Of a stretch of DNA of 64,000 nt, positions 35,340-45,242 are shown in pieces. Each line of letters opens with the position of its first letter. Positions within the stretch are counted from its first letter, which is position 1. A program made the position numbers and the translations under genes. A model generated the notes under the pieces. It did not search any database. It was not told the DNA's origin and was given only the letters and a program-made list of their open reading frames with translations. This DNA is from Rhodobacter sp. (GTDB lineage: Bacteria > Pseudomonadota > Alphaproteobacteria > Rhodobacterales > Rhodobacteraceae), in assembly GCA_022824145.1 (NCBI GenBank), contig JAJEAY010000192.1, positions 1 through 64,000 on the forward strand, in the 5' to 3' direction.

Positions 35340-35794
35340 GGATACATCTCCGCGAATCTCTTTTTGTACAGCGCGATCATTTCCTCTTCGGTCGCGCCGT
35401 CGTCATATGGAGGAGTTGTCAGCGGCCTAACCTCGTCGACCGGCACCTTGACGATCAGATTGATGCGCTTGGCCAGTTCACCCCACAGTGCCTCAAATTC
35501 CGGAAACAGCGCCTCAAACTGTGCTGCACCGCGACGCACGAACACTGCATGGCCGCGTATGCGGACACCTTTCCGCACAAACTGGTCGACGAAGTTGATC
35601 TCCAGTTCCGGATTTACCGTCAGATTGGCGACGGTCTGCGGCGAGCGGATCTCGCCGAATGCAACCGTTTCGCGGTCAACCACAATGAAGGTGCCTTTGG
35701 GCGATAGGTTCGGCCGTCCGCCTGGCGTGACGGTAGCCACGAATCCAAGCCTCCACTGTTCGATGCAGCGAACCGCGGACATCGGTAGTTTCAT
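35336..35794 (-). CDS. Pyridoxamine-5'-phosphate-oxidase-like flavin protein
   Basis: 152 residues, split-barrel FMN-binding fold: AVRCIEQWRLGFVATVTPGG, RPNLSPKGTFIVVD and VRIRGHAVFV. Likely a small FMN or F420 type reductase rather than the biosynthetic PdxH, because it is shorter and lacks the PdxH C-terminal motif. ATG 35794 has GGGAGAAA upstream; a longer in-frame start at 35839 does not. Its stop overlaps the start of the following FAD/GcvT gene (ATGA). Confidence 0.75.
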   Translation of the reverse strand: MKLPMSAVRCIEQWRLGFVATVTPGGRPNLSPKGTFIVVDRETVAFGEIRSPQTVANLTVNPELEINFVDQFVRKGVRIRGHAVFVRRGAAQFEALFPEFEALWGELAKRINLIVKVPVDEVRPLTTPPYDDGATEEEMIALYKKRFAEMYP

Positions 35795-35881
35795 AGGAAA
35801 TTTCTCCCGGCTTCCATTTCTCGTCATTCCGCCCTTCACCGCGTCGTTCGGCCCGCAGGGACCCAGCAGACAATCCGGCCG

Positions 35882-38329
35882 TTATGCCCGAAGCCTTGAA
35901 TTGTCCGGATCCCAAAGCGGCTGGTCCGCCTGAACAGTGGCAGGATAGCGGGCGCCGAAGATCTCGACTTCCAGCTGCCTTCCCTCCACCGCGAGATCGG
36001 ACCGGATCATTGACAGCCCGACACAGGCATTGACGCGGTATCCCCAACCGCTGCTTGTGATTTCGCCCACAACCTGGTCGCCGTCCCACACCGTTGACAT
36101 GTAAGGCGGATCCTGGTCACCGGCCTCGATGACAAGCGTGGCAAACCGCTTCTTCAATCCCTGCTGCCGCTGGTTCAGCAGCGCCGCCTTCCCCGGAAAC
36201 CGCTGCGGTTTGTCAAATCTGACAAAACGGTCCAGCCCACCCTCAAGCAGCGAGTAATCGGTGGACAGATCCCCTTTCCACGCCCGGTAACCCTTCTCAA
36301 GGCGCAGTCGGTCAAGCGCCCACATCCCAAATGGCCTGCAGCCCAGTTCCATGAGCCGGTCCCAGACAGCTGGCGCCGCGTCGAAACCGCAATGCACCTC
36401 CCATCCCAGTTCTCCCGCGAAGGATACCCGCAGCAGCACGCAGTGCTGTCCAGCCACCGTCGCTTCCTGAAAACTCAGCCAACTCTTCGAGAGATCCGCA
36501 TCACTGACCGCCGAAAGCGCTTCCCGCGATTCCGGACCGGTCACGAGCAGGCATTCATACTTTGCTGTCCGGTCATGAATCTCGATTCCCTCCGGCGCTT
36601 TCCGCCAAAGCAGTTCTGCGTCGTGCCACTGCGCGGTGGCTGCTGTAATCAGCCAGATCCTGTCGTCAGAACGCGGAATGACCGACATCTCGGTCAGAAT
36701 CCGACCCCGGGAATCCGGGAAATATACCAGGCCAATCCTGCCGACGGGCGGCAGCCGTGACGATGTCAGGCCGTCAAGCCAGTTCCGTGCGCCCGGTCCC
36801 TCAACGGTCAGCCGTGTGAATCCGGTAATGGGCAGAACTCCGCAGCTGTCCCGAACGGCCTCGCATTCCTCCCTGACACGGAATTCCCACGGCCCGTTCC
36901 GGTCCCATGTCTGGGTTGCCTCTTCAGACACATCGTCACCCGGTGCTGCGAAGTAATTGGCGCGTTCCCAGCCATTGTAGGATCCGAACACCGCCCCAGC
37001 CGTCTGGAGGCGCGAATGCAGGCTGGACAGTTTCCGGTTGCGGCCAGCCGGCCAGACATGGTGCGGGAAGTGCATGGCGTATTCGTGGCCATAGACCTCC
37101 TTGCCTTTGGCAATGCAGAAGTCACGGTCGGTGTAGTCGGTGTATCTCCGGGGATCGAGCGACCAGCAGTCCCACTCGGTCTGACCTTCCGTAATCCATT
37201 CCGCGAGAATCTTTCCGGCACCTCCAGCCTGGGCTATTCCGAACGTGAATACGCAGGCTTCGAAGGCATTCCGCACGCCCGGCATCGGCCCGATCAGCGG
37301 ATTGCCGTCAGGCGCATAGGGAATGGGTCCGTTGATGACCTTAGCGATTCCGGCAGAGCCAAGAATCGGAACCCGTGCCATCGCATCCTCGACGTAAGGT
37401 TCAAGCCGTTCGAGGTCATCCGGAAACAGCTGGAACGAGAAGTCATCCGGCATCGCATCGTCAGGAGTGATCCAATGCGCCCTGCAGTTGCGTTCGTATG
37501 GACCAAGGTTCAGCCCGAACTTTTCCTGCCGCAGGTAGTAGGACGTGTCGACGTCACGAAGCAGCGGCAGTTTCCCGCGGCCGGTTTCCCCGGACCACTC
37601 CCTGAGCGCCGGTATGTCCTCGGTAAGCATGTACTGGTGGCTCATCACCATCATAGGGACGGTGCGCCCGCCATGCGGCTTGAACCATTCACCCACACGC
37701 TGCGCGTAGTATCCCGCCGCGTTCACGACAGTCTCGCAGCGGATGTCCCCCTTCTCGGTATGCACGATCCACTCATCACCCGAGCGGCTTACCCCGGTTG
37801 CGGGGGTAAATCGCAGGATTTCGGCGCCGAGGTCGCGGGCGCCTTTTGCCAATGCCTGGGTTAGCTGTGCGGGGTCTATGTCACCGTCGTCGGGATCATA
37901 GAGGGCGCCCTCCAGATCATGGGTCTCTATGAACGGATAGCGCACCCGGATTTCATCCGGACTGATCGTTTCCACACCCAACCCCTGATAGCGGCCCATT
38001 CCACAGGCGCGCTCGAACTCCATCATCCGTTCGCGGGAATGCGCCAGCCGGATGGACCCGGTGACATGGTAGTTCATGGGATAGCCGACCTCGTCAGCAA
38101 GCCCGCGGTAGAGTTCGGTCGAGTATCGCTGCATGTTCATCACGGCCCAGCCAGTTGAGAACGTGGGGACGTTTCCGGCCGCGTGCCAAGTTGATCCTGC
38201 TGTCAGGTCGTTCCGCTCGAGAAGCACGCAGTCAGTCCATCCGGCCTTCGCCAGATGATAAAGCGACGAAACTCCGACAGCGCCGCCTCCAATGATGACG
38301 ACACGAGCGGCTGAAGGACGAACGGCCAT
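35882..38329 (-). CDS. Second FAD-dependent oxidoreductase with GcvT domain
   Basis: 815 residues, a clear paralogue of the gene at 32895: VVIIGGGAVGVSSLYHLAKA, LTAGSTWHAAGNVPTFSTGW, later GIAQAGGAGKILAEWITEGQ, and a GcvT domain (LPITGFTRLTVEGPGARNWL, FAGELGWEVHCGFDAAPAVW). Same domain order and length, but the two sequences have drifted far enough to suggest different substrates. ATG 38329 follows GGGAGAG. The PNPOx gene follows at 88 bases, and the XRE-cupin gene lies upstream on the same strand. Confidence 0.85.
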   Translation of the reverse strand: MAVRPSAARVVIIGGGAVGVSSLYHLAKAGWTDCVLLERNDLTAGSTWHAAGNVPTFSTGWAVMNMQRYSTELYRGLADEVGYPMNYHVTGSIRLAHSRERMMEFERACGMGRYQGLGVETISPDEIRVRYPFIETHDLEGALYDPDDGDIDPAQLTQALAKGARDLGAEILRFTPATGVSRSGDEWIVHTEKGDIRCETVVNAAGYYAQRVGEWFKPHGGRTVPMMVMSHQYMLTEDIPALREWSGETGRGKLPLLRDVDTSYYLRQEKFGLNLGPYERNCRAHWITPDDAMPDDFSFQLFPDDLERLEPYVEDAMARVPILGSAGIAKVINGPIPYAPDGNPLIGPMPGVRNAFEACVFTFGIAQAGGAGKILAEWITEGQTEWDCWSLDPRRYTDYTDRDFCIAKGKEVYGHEYAMHFPHHVWPAGRNRKLSSLHSRLQTAGAVFGSYNGWERANYFAAPGDDVSEEATQTWDRNGPWEFRVREECEAVRDSCGVLPITGFTRLTVEGPGARNWLDGLTSSRLPPVGRIGLVYFPDSRGRILTEMSVIPRSDDRIWLITAATAQWHDAELLWRKAPEGIEIHDRTAKYECLLVTGPESREALSAVSDADLSKSWLSFQEATVAGQHCVLLRVSFAGELGWEVHCGFDAAPAVWDRLMELGCRPFGMWALDRLRLEKGYRAWKGDLSTDYSLLEGGLDRFVRFDKPQRFPGKAALLNQRQQGLKKRFATLVIEAGDQDPPYMSTVWDGDQVVGEITSSGWGYRVNACVGLSMIRSDLAVEGRQLEVEIFGARYPATVQADQPLWDPDNSRLRA

Positions 38330-38449
38330 AGATCTCTCCCAATTGTCCTGTGTTACCAATCAGTTCGGATTACCGTCCCGGGAATTCCAGCGGGACAGGT
38401 TGCTATCGTTTCGGCCGGGCCGCAGCTGATATGGATGATGAAGTCCATC

Positions 38450-39004
38450 TCAGTAAACCGGCGGCGAGATGACCCAGACCGCCACGGCAGGGGAAGTGTA
38501 CGGATTGGCCCAGCGCAGGGTCTCACCCCGAACCCGAAAACTGTCGCCTTTGCCAACGATGAACTTTCGGTCTCCGAGCCAGACATTGAGCCTTCCCGAG
38601 ATCATGATGGCGAGCTCCGCTGTCTTCCGGGTAACCGGATCGGGCAACTCGGAGCCTGGCATGAATGTTGAATGGATCGCTTCGAAGGCATCGGTAAGAT
38701 CTGGGGACAGCAGTTCCTCAACCAGCCCCGGCACACGGTCGCCTATTGCTCTCCGGGCATCCCTGCGGACAACGCGCCCCACTTCGTCTCCTGAGCCGGC
38801 TGGCGAGGAAAAGAGCGATACGGAAACGTCAAGCGCCTTAGCCAGCTCCGCCAGCCCCGCTTCGTCAAGCTGCGATATGTCGCGCTCGACCTGACTGAGC
38901 CAGCCAACCGACCGTCCGAGCCGCTCCGACAGAGCTTCCAGGGTCAGGCCGCGGCTTCTACGCAGACTTCTGAGGTCGGCACCGAGTGGACGCGCTGTTT
39001 CCAT
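38450..39004 (-). CDS. XRE-cupin transcriptional regulator
   Basis: 184 residues. XRE helix-turn-helix at ~8-60 (LRSLRRSRGLTLEALSERLG, then RSVGWLSQVERDISQLD) and a C-terminal cupin (VTRKTAELAIMISGRLNVWL, GKGDSFRV, WANPYTSPAVAVWVISPPVY). This family commonly regulates amino acid, polyamine and methylamine genes. It lies directly upstream of and in the same direction as the FAD/GcvT gene. ATG 39004 has AGGGGAAAG upstream; a longer frame to 39157 is not supported. Confidence 0.85.
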   Translation of the reverse strand: METARPLGADLRSLRRSRGLTLEALSERLGRSVGWLSQVERDISQLDEAGLAELAKALDVSVSLFSSPAGSGDEVGRVVRRDARRAIGDRVPGLVEELLSPDLTDAFEAIHSTFMPGSELPDPVTRKTAELAIMISGRLNVWLGDRKFIVGKGDSFRVRGETLRWANPYTSPAVAVWVISPPVY

Positions 39005-40097
39005 ATACTTTCCCCTTACCCGCCCTTCATCCGGAGCGATGAAAAAGTCAAGAAAATTTTCATCGCAATTCGAAGGAAATCCTGATGACGCCATGCATTT
39101 CGAAATCCCACCAAACGGCTGGTGCCGAACGGCCACTAGATGATCAACCGCAAGCACAGCAGCGAGAAGCTCCCTAATTTCGGTTCTGGCTCAGGCCATG
39201 ACTGGAATTCGGACGCGGCCAAGCGTGGTGGATGCCATAAACCAGCGGGCCGCCGAAGGTTCGGCGCCTGGTTAGCCGGAAACTGCTGCCGAAGTCCTTG
39301 CGGGTATCGCAAGTGCATCGCGTTGTTGATTGCTCAGCCGTTTGCAGGCGGTCCCCTGCGGATCAGCTACCGGTGGACGAGTGCGGTACGTTTCACATCC
39401 CCACTTCCACTCCGAGGTGCAATGCCAGCCCCTCAATCCGGTGCCGGAAACGGCTTCTGTCCCATCGGGTCCGAGCGTAATCCGGCCTTCCGGGCGGGCG
39501 GGTTCAGGGCGGCCGCGCCCTCCTGAACGCCTCCTCGGCATCTTCCCCGCCCGTCGATGGCGTCGTGCGAACGATAGTCCGTGCCTCCCTTGGTTCCCGA
39601 GAGGACTCATGTAGAGAAAACCGCAAAAAGTACGGACATCTCTCCACGACTCGACCACTTGAAAAAAATCATGTAACTTAGTGAGCGAAAAACGCGGACT
39701 TACGTACATGATTCCTGAAAGGCGCGTGACCCTCCCCGAGGTCAGGACGTCAGATCTTCCGGGTCGACCGCACCAAAAGCGAAACAGTCGACCTCGACCA
39801 CGAAGATTACCACCAAGAGACGGCCATGGAAGCGCCACGAGGTTGGGAATCTCCTTTTTGTGTTCCCTGGCTCGATTGTTGATGTCGGAGCGACGCCTCA
39901 CGGCAGTGATCTTCGTGGAGATGTCGTTTCGGGACAGGATCGAATCGCAAGGCACTTCTGGCGCTTGCCGCACGATTCATAAACACATGGAGCCGATCTA
40001 ACCGCCGGTCAGTCAGTATACGCAGCAATGGTTGTTTCGTGCGTCGTCGAAGCGTTCGTTCTGGTCCTTTGCTTACACTGCCTGTAATTTCGTTCGC
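39005..40097. other. Kilobase of apparently non-coding DNA
   Basis: Frames are open on both strands, but none gives a family-like protein. A GC-rich hairpin (GTTCAGGGCG / CGCCCTCCTGAAC) lies near 39505. Near the right end is GTCAGTCAGTATA (40008-40020), identical to a string upstream of the Rieske gene. Probably decayed DNA plus the promoter of the ArsR gene. Confidence 0.4.
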
Positions 40098-40802
40098 ATG
40101 ACAATCGAACCGAGACTGGACATAATCGGCGCGGCGCTTGCTGATCCCAGCCGATCGCGCATTCTGTGCGAGTTGATGGACGGACGCGCATTTACAAACA
40201 AAGAGCTGGCCAGCGCGGCCTGTATCAGTCCGCAAACCGCAAGTACGCATCTGACGCAGCTGAAGATGGCCGGTTTGACCTCCTCATTGCGCTGCGGTCG
40301 GTATGTGTATCACCGGATCGCGAGTGCAAGGGTCGCCAAAGCACTGGAAGGGCTGGCTGTTCTTTCTCCCACTAGTCACTTGTCCCGAAATGATCGACTC
40401 TGCGCCGACACGCGAAGGGCACGCAGTTGTTACAATCATATCGCGGGCAAGCTCGGTGTACTTATGACCGACCGCTTGACTACGCTCGATGTGCTGCAAA
40501 TTCGGGACGAGTCCATTTCTCCCGGACTGCGATGCCAATCCTTCTTCAATGACATCGGGGTGGCGATACCGCACGTCAGTGCGGGAAAGCCCTTGGCACG
40601 GCTCTGCCTCGACTGGACGGAGCGGCGCCATCATATCGCGGGACCGCTGGCCGCGGCGATTATGCAGAGGTCGCTGGACGCAAAGTGGCTTGAGCGTCGC
40701 AGGGGCAGCCGTGCGCTGACTGTCACGGCTGATGGCTTTGATGCGTTCCACCGATGGTTCAGCCTGCGCAGAGATGTTATTGACCATAGCGATTACGGTT
40801 AA
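40098..40802 (+). CDS. ArsR/SmtB-family regulator with extended C-terminal domain
   Basis: 234 residues. An N-terminal winged helix (~1-95): ALADPSRSRILCELMDGRAF, then KELASAACISPQTASTHLTQ. The ~140-residue C-terminal part is unusual for short metal sensors and contains LDWTERRHHIAGPLAAAIMQ, a motif seen in longer ArsR proteins. No Cys metal pair is obvious in the DNA-binding helix; other Cys and His residues are scattered. ATG 40098 is chosen by similarity; no clear ribosome site, so possibly leaderless. Effector unknown. Confidence 0.8.
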   Translation: MTIEPRLDIIGAALADPSRSRILCELMDGRAFTNKELASAACISPQTASTHLTQLKMAGLTSSLRCGRYVYHRIASARVAKALEGLAVLSPTSHLSRNDRLCADTRRARSCYNHIAGKLGVLMTDRLTTLDVLQIRDESISPGLRCQSFFNDIGVAIPHVSAGKPLARLCLDWTERRHHIAGPLAAAIMQRSLDAKWLERRRGSRALTVTADGFDAFHRWFSLRRDVIDHSDYG

Positions 40803-40884
40803 GAGTTCGACCGATGGCGAACTGACATTTTCCACAACAATCGGGAACCGGGTTATATTTGGCATGAAGTAGCCTGAGAAGCCG

Positions 40885-41328
40885 ATGCCAGTGCCCAACC
40901 TCGACAACGACAGGTTCGTGGCCGAAGAAGGATTGCGGATCATCGTGCAGGTGCCCGACACTTGCGCGCAACGGATTGTCGACGCGGTTCTGGCCGAAGA
41001 CGCCTTGACCTACGGCGACTATGACTGCGTCGCGTTCAGGACTGCGTCAGGAGTGCAACAGTTCAGATCTCTGGGAAGCGGTCGCAATTCAGCAACCGAA
41101 AGAGTGGTTGAAGTGCCTTGCGTGGAATTGTCGTTCTTTCTGAGCCACGACGAGATGAGAGCCACACGGGTTCTGAAAGCGATCTACTCCTCACACCCTT
41201 ATGAAGAGCCAGTCGTGTTCGTTGAGCCATGTGCAAGAACGCTGCATATCCGGGGGCTGGATGAGGACAACCCCAACAGATTCTGGAACGGCGATGCCGA
41301 GGAATGGGTGCCCGATGAGCATCGGTAA
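40885..41328 (+). CDS. COG3323/NIF3-insert-like (YqfO) domain protein
   Basis: 147 residues. LRIIVQVPDTCAQRIVDAVL, YGDYDCVAFRT and the signature SSHPYEEPVV match the PII-like domain inserted in NIF3/YqfO proteins and its stand-alone relatives (COG3323). Role unclear; metal or nucleotide handling has been suggested. It lies 82 bases after the ArsR gene on the same strand and may be regulated with it. The C-terminal 25 residues (NPNRFWNGDAEEWVPDEHR) are extra. Confidence 0.75.
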   Translation: MPVPNLDNDRFVAEEGLRIIVQVPDTCAQRIVDAVLAEDALTYGDYDCVAFRTASGVQQFRSLGSGRNSATERVVEVPCVELSFFLSHDEMRATRVLKAIYSSHPYEEPVVFVEPCARTLHIRGLDEDNPNRFWNGDAEEWVPDEHR

Positions 41329-41459
41329 ATGAAATTGTTCAGCGTGTTGCGGAATGCGCCTCCCGTATCGGGGCACCCGATGTCAAGCACGGATTCCTGC
41401 GCATGAGCGGTCATGACCCCTGGACATGACACGACTCTCCCGGAACCGGCCCCAAATTG

Positions 41460-41613
41460 GCGCAGGGTTGATTCCGGAAAGCCCGCGTATTTGTTCGACG
41501 GGCGGCCCGGGCTCGGAAAGTACCTTCCTCGCGCTCACCATCCTGCCGTTGGCGCCGAGCGCGCGAACCAACGTGTTTGCCACGGACACGTCCAGTCCGA
41601 CAAAGACTTCCAT
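41460..41613 (-). pseudogene. IS110-family transposase N-terminal remnant
   Basis: The minus strand from ATG 41613 reads MEVFVGLDVSVANTLVRALG followed by KVLSEP. This is the typical start of IS110/IS1111 transposases with the first catalytic Asp of the RuvC-like DEDD domain. Similarity fades after ~50 residues and there is no rest of the transposase. Confidence 0.65.
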
Positions 41614-41764
41614 TTTCGTTGTCCTTTTTCGTAGCGGATTCGGGAAACGTTTCCTCCGGAACCCCTCGGCCGATCAAATTTGCACATGCTGTGTGCGGCA
41701 GGGGCAACGCCTCCGGCAATCAGGCGAATCGAGCGAGACGGGCCAAACCCCATTGATCGGCGTG

Positions 41765-41912
41765 GAGACTCTGCCCGGGTTGCTTCACTGGCCTGCCACA
41801 GCGTTTCAGCGCAGCGACTGTTCGCGAGGATGCCAAAGTGGCGGATGCGCTGCATGCCCAGCGGAAAGACATGCAAGAGGAGCCGGTCGATGAACGTCCC
41901 GGCGCGCCTCTC
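41765..41912 (-). pseudogene. IS91-family transposase C-terminal remnant
   Basis: AGTFIDRLLLHVFPLGMQRI and RHFGILANSRCAETL match the conserved F-I-R-R-F-L-x-H-V-L-P-x-G-x-x-R-I-R-x-x-G-x-L-A-N block near the end of IS91 transposases. It follows the TRAP protein tail in frame, so the two remnants read as one open frame. Confidence 0.7.
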
Positions 41913-41936
41913 GCGCTGTGACTGTCGCATCGTTGC

Positions 41937-42926
41937 TTCTTCAGCCAGTTCCCAGATCGCGTCAAGAACTCCTTGGGCATAGAGCCTGTCACTGTTAGCG
42001 GCAATTGATGCATCCCAGAGCGATTGGCCTGCGATTTCGCGAATCTTCGCCAGTTCTTCGTCCGCATAGACGATCTTGGTCATGTTTGCCTCAAACACGG
42101 GCAGGTTCTTGGAGTCCTGCTCGGCATACGCCGCTTGGGTTACATCCATTTCCAGATCGCGGTTATCCATCAGCAACCGTTGGTATGCAGGTGGCAGCGG
42201 ATCGTTGACGCGGTCTTGTTCAGCACTCAACCGCATTCCGACGTTCCGGGTGCAAGGGTGCTGGTGAACCATTCAGATTCGTCGGAAATCCTGAAGGCGA
42301 CTCTGGAATGCGGTTAACGTGGCCTCCGCTGGCAATGTCCGCTTGACCGCGCCAATCTTCTCCATCGCGGCGCCAATCCCGCCTCCTGCGCGAACACGCA
42401 TTCCTTTCCACCCCTCCAACGTAGTCGGCGCGGCACCCTTGCCCAGGAGTTCATACTGCGGCAGCAGGCCGGATACATAAGAAATGGCATCCCAAAGTTC
42501 CATGTCCTCGACGATCGCGAGATGCTTCATCATCCTCGAACGGACAAATCTGCCAATCTCGGGGTCACCCAATGGCAGGAACGGAAGTGAGAACACCATC
42601 CAAGCGGGGTCCTTGTCCGGATGGAAAAAATTGCATATCGCCGGTCCCTCAAATGCATTCAGCTTGATCCCATCGAGGCTTTCGCGGCTGTCGGACAACT
42701 GCGACCCGTAAATGATCCTGATCTCGAAATTGCCGCCGGTTGCGTCCGACACTCTCGTCGCCATCTCTTCCATACCAGCCGAAAATGCCCTTGGGCTTCC
42801 CCACACCGCGAGTTTCCAGGACACCTTGGGTCCGTCGATACTTTCGGCTTTCAGCTGTGTCGCAAAGCCGGTGCCCAGCAGGAGCGTCGCCAGGGTGAAA
42901 GCGGCTGCGAGTTTCGGAATTTTCAT
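41937..42926 (-). pseudogene. TRAP transporter solute-binding protein (DctP-type), internally deleted
   Basis: From ATG 42926 there is a signal peptide (MKIPKLAAAFTLATLLLGTG) and the N-terminal half of a DctP-type periplasmic binding protein (VSWKLAVWGSPRAF, LPQYELLGKG, LEGWKGMRVRAGG), ending off frame at 42273. The C-terminal part resumes in another frame at ~42197 (PPAYQRLLMDNRDLEMDV, VYADEELAKIREIAGQSLWD). About 70-80 residues usual for the family are missing between. No TRAP membrane subunits are nearby. Probably lost with insertion-sequence activity, whose scraps follow directly. Confidence 0.75.
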
Positions 42927-43466
42927 GGAATCCACCTGCGTTGATGATCGAGCCGCGCAAGTGCCTCAGGCGTCGGCTATTGCATCCTGTGAGACTGCCA
43001 GAACCACCCAAAATACCAAATTGTCCACACTTTTGCGGAACATCAGTTTTTCGCCATAGATCACGACACCGGTTAGCTATCCGGTTACAAAGGCATTCAG
43101 ATTGCAGACGCGGAGGAGGTGCCAATTGTCTTGGGTACGGCCACATACAGGGACGAGCCGGAACAACAGAAAGCGTTCAATCTTTGATTGCATTCGGTGC
43201 ACTTGCCTTGACGATTGGCGTTTGCGTAGGTGACAGCTTGGCCGAACTCCGCACCGAACCGCAAAACCAACGCGAACTGAGGTTCGCCGTAGAGAGGGAG
43301 AGTTAGCAATCAGAACATCCTGGAACCGCATTTCGAAGCGAAGTCGGGCAATGGTCTGGCGGAGATCGCCGTCATTGGCATAAAGGATACGAAGGCCTGA
43401 ACGGAAGCTGTCTGGAGACGATTTGGGAACTGGTGGACATCAGCGGCGGCGGAATGTCGGTGTCTA
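42927..43466. other. Decayed or non-coding DNA
   Basis: No intact gene. On the plus strand short plausible segments (EEVPIVLGTATYRDEPEQQK, near 43115-43180) occur in changing frames, which may be remnants of one gene, but no family is recognised. Confidence 0.35.
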
Positions 43467-43566
43467 AGAGCCTGACCTAAAAGTCCGGTCATTGCACATC
43501 ATATTGTGATTTAGGCTGAAAAGGACCGCCAACGAAAACAATATATGGTATTTCAGGTCAGGCTCT
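43467..43566. repeat. 100-bp MITE-like element with terminal inverted repeats
   Basis: AGAGCCTGACCT (43467-43478) and AGGTCAGGCTCT (43555-43566) are perfect inverted repeats at the ends of a 100-base AT-richer segment with no gene. TA-containing bases lie outside each end (CTA/TAA). The size and form fit a miniature inverted-repeat transposable element or a terminator-like hairpin; no second copy was seen in the window. Confidence 0.55.
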
Positions 43567-43699
43567 AAATGATCATGCATCGCCATATACAGTACGGGCG
43601 AACGCACATTACGCCGGAAAGCGCACGTGCTAACCTGTCAGGATTTACGAACCATGATTCTGCGTCCGAAGAACCAGGCTGGATGCCGAGACAGAACCC

Positions 43700-45242
43700 T
43701 TAGAAATCGTGCGGCCGCGAGACCGATAGAAATGCTAGCTCACCGGCACTGATCTCGTCAATATTGGCAAGATGCCGCTTCAGCGCAATTCGACTTACGT
43801 TTAACTTGTCCGCCAATCTACCTATAGCTTGCTTTAGTTCCTCCAAATCCTCTGTCACCGGCAATTTGGCTCTCCGGAGCGGCATCAGCAGCATGGCCGC
43901 GAATGCGTTGGCACGCTGCTCGATTGACGGAGATGCCCAAGGCGTGCTGCTGTGTGCCAAATGACCGGGCTCTGCTGCGATCAAAGAGAATGTGACATAA
44001 TTCATGCGCTAATGTAAATCGCCTGCCTCCCCGTGAAGAATTTCGTACATCATCGAGGTTTATCAGAATCGTGGCTTGCAGGTCGCCGCCAGACAGAGCA
44101 ACGCCCCGTGGTCCCGTCTCACCCAATTTGACTTCTCTGACCCTAATTCCGAGCAGCTTCAGAATGTGGTCTAGCTTCGTCATCGAGGCTTCCGGTTCCG
44201 GTTCAATCTCATCCAAGACGTCCAAGGCCAAGGCGTACCCATTGTGCCAAGGCGACGAAGCAGTCCATGCGGGGACATCCATTGAAATTTCGGACAAGAG
44301 ATCCGTTTGCCCGCAGTCGCTCCGGGCATTGAAGTACTCACTTAGCAGAACGGCGGCTGCATCGCCCGAAATGTCCGGCGACAGGTCTCCGAACATGGCA
44401 ACTTCCGGTGCCAGATTCCCCAACCAAACCTCATTTGTGAATGAAAGCGGGCGCTTCAATTTATCATGGGATCCAAGAAACTTCTGCGTTAAAGACTTAG
44501 GTTCGGGGCCGGAATCTAGATACCAGGACAGAGCGGAAAGCCCGGCAGGCCTGTGACCTATCTCACCCCAACGCTCTCGCAGTTCATTCACCCACTCTGC
44601 TTCGTTGGACTCCTGTTGAAAAAGAAACCATTCCAACGCGGACCGAAAGCACTCAGCAACAGCGTCCACGGAGGCTCTTTCCAAACCGTCCTCAAAGACA
44701 AAACTCGCTGCATGTGCTCCCGGTTGAACCCGGTCACCCCAGGAAAACTCCAGATCATCTTCCATGCGTTGCACAAAAACGTCTGGCAGGATGCCTCCTT
44801 CGGCGGCAGATCGCAGAGAATGGCGACTGGCCCAACACTGCCAAGGGCCAAATCGTTCAAAATCATCGCCAGCGACCTCGATCATGGCAAGATAAGCCGC
44901 TCGCGCCGAACGGGGTCTACTGTCACCCATCCCGCCTCCAGGCGGCAAGCGCTTTTCGTGAAGAAGCGGCATCCAATTCTCGACCATCCACCGGAAGAAT
45001 GGAGCCAAAAACCATCTCACTTGGTGGAGTTCGGTCAATCCGTCCTCGGTGTTTAGCTGGAGTTCACACAATTTCAGATTGGCGATCCAAAGACGCTATT
45101 CACCCCACGACCCGACGCAGTCTTCCGGCTCCGATCCGATCACTGCGCCAGGCGTCAAGCGAAATTCCAAGGCAAAGCTGGCTTTGTTCCCGAAAGTCTC
45201 GCATGAGGAGTCATCCGCCAATGTATCGGCCTCCAAATGCAT
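43700..45242 (-). pseudogene. ImmA/IrrE-family metallopeptidase gene with amber codon and frameshift
   Basis: A minus-strand frame from ATG 45242 reads MHLEADTLADDSSCETFGNK and GAVIGSEPEDCVGSWGE, then meets TAG at 45096-45098 and continues in the same frame (RLWIANLKLCELQLNTEDG) for ~420 residues to the zinc motif FTLAHELCHILFDRS. Just after it (about 43960-43972) the frame must shift by one base to read the expected EQRANAFAAMLLMPL and the end at 43700. An intact protein would be ~510 residues. Zinc peptidases of this family cut regulators or work as antitoxins; the long N-terminal domain is not one I can name. Two separate lesions argue for a real pseudogene. Confidence 0.75.

Noticed and set aside
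45096..45098. Readthrough of the in-frame TAG as a functional amber codon (for example pyrrolysine)
   Set aside because: The same gene has an independent frameshift near 43965 and there is no sign of a suppressor tRNA or pyl genes, so decay is simpler.
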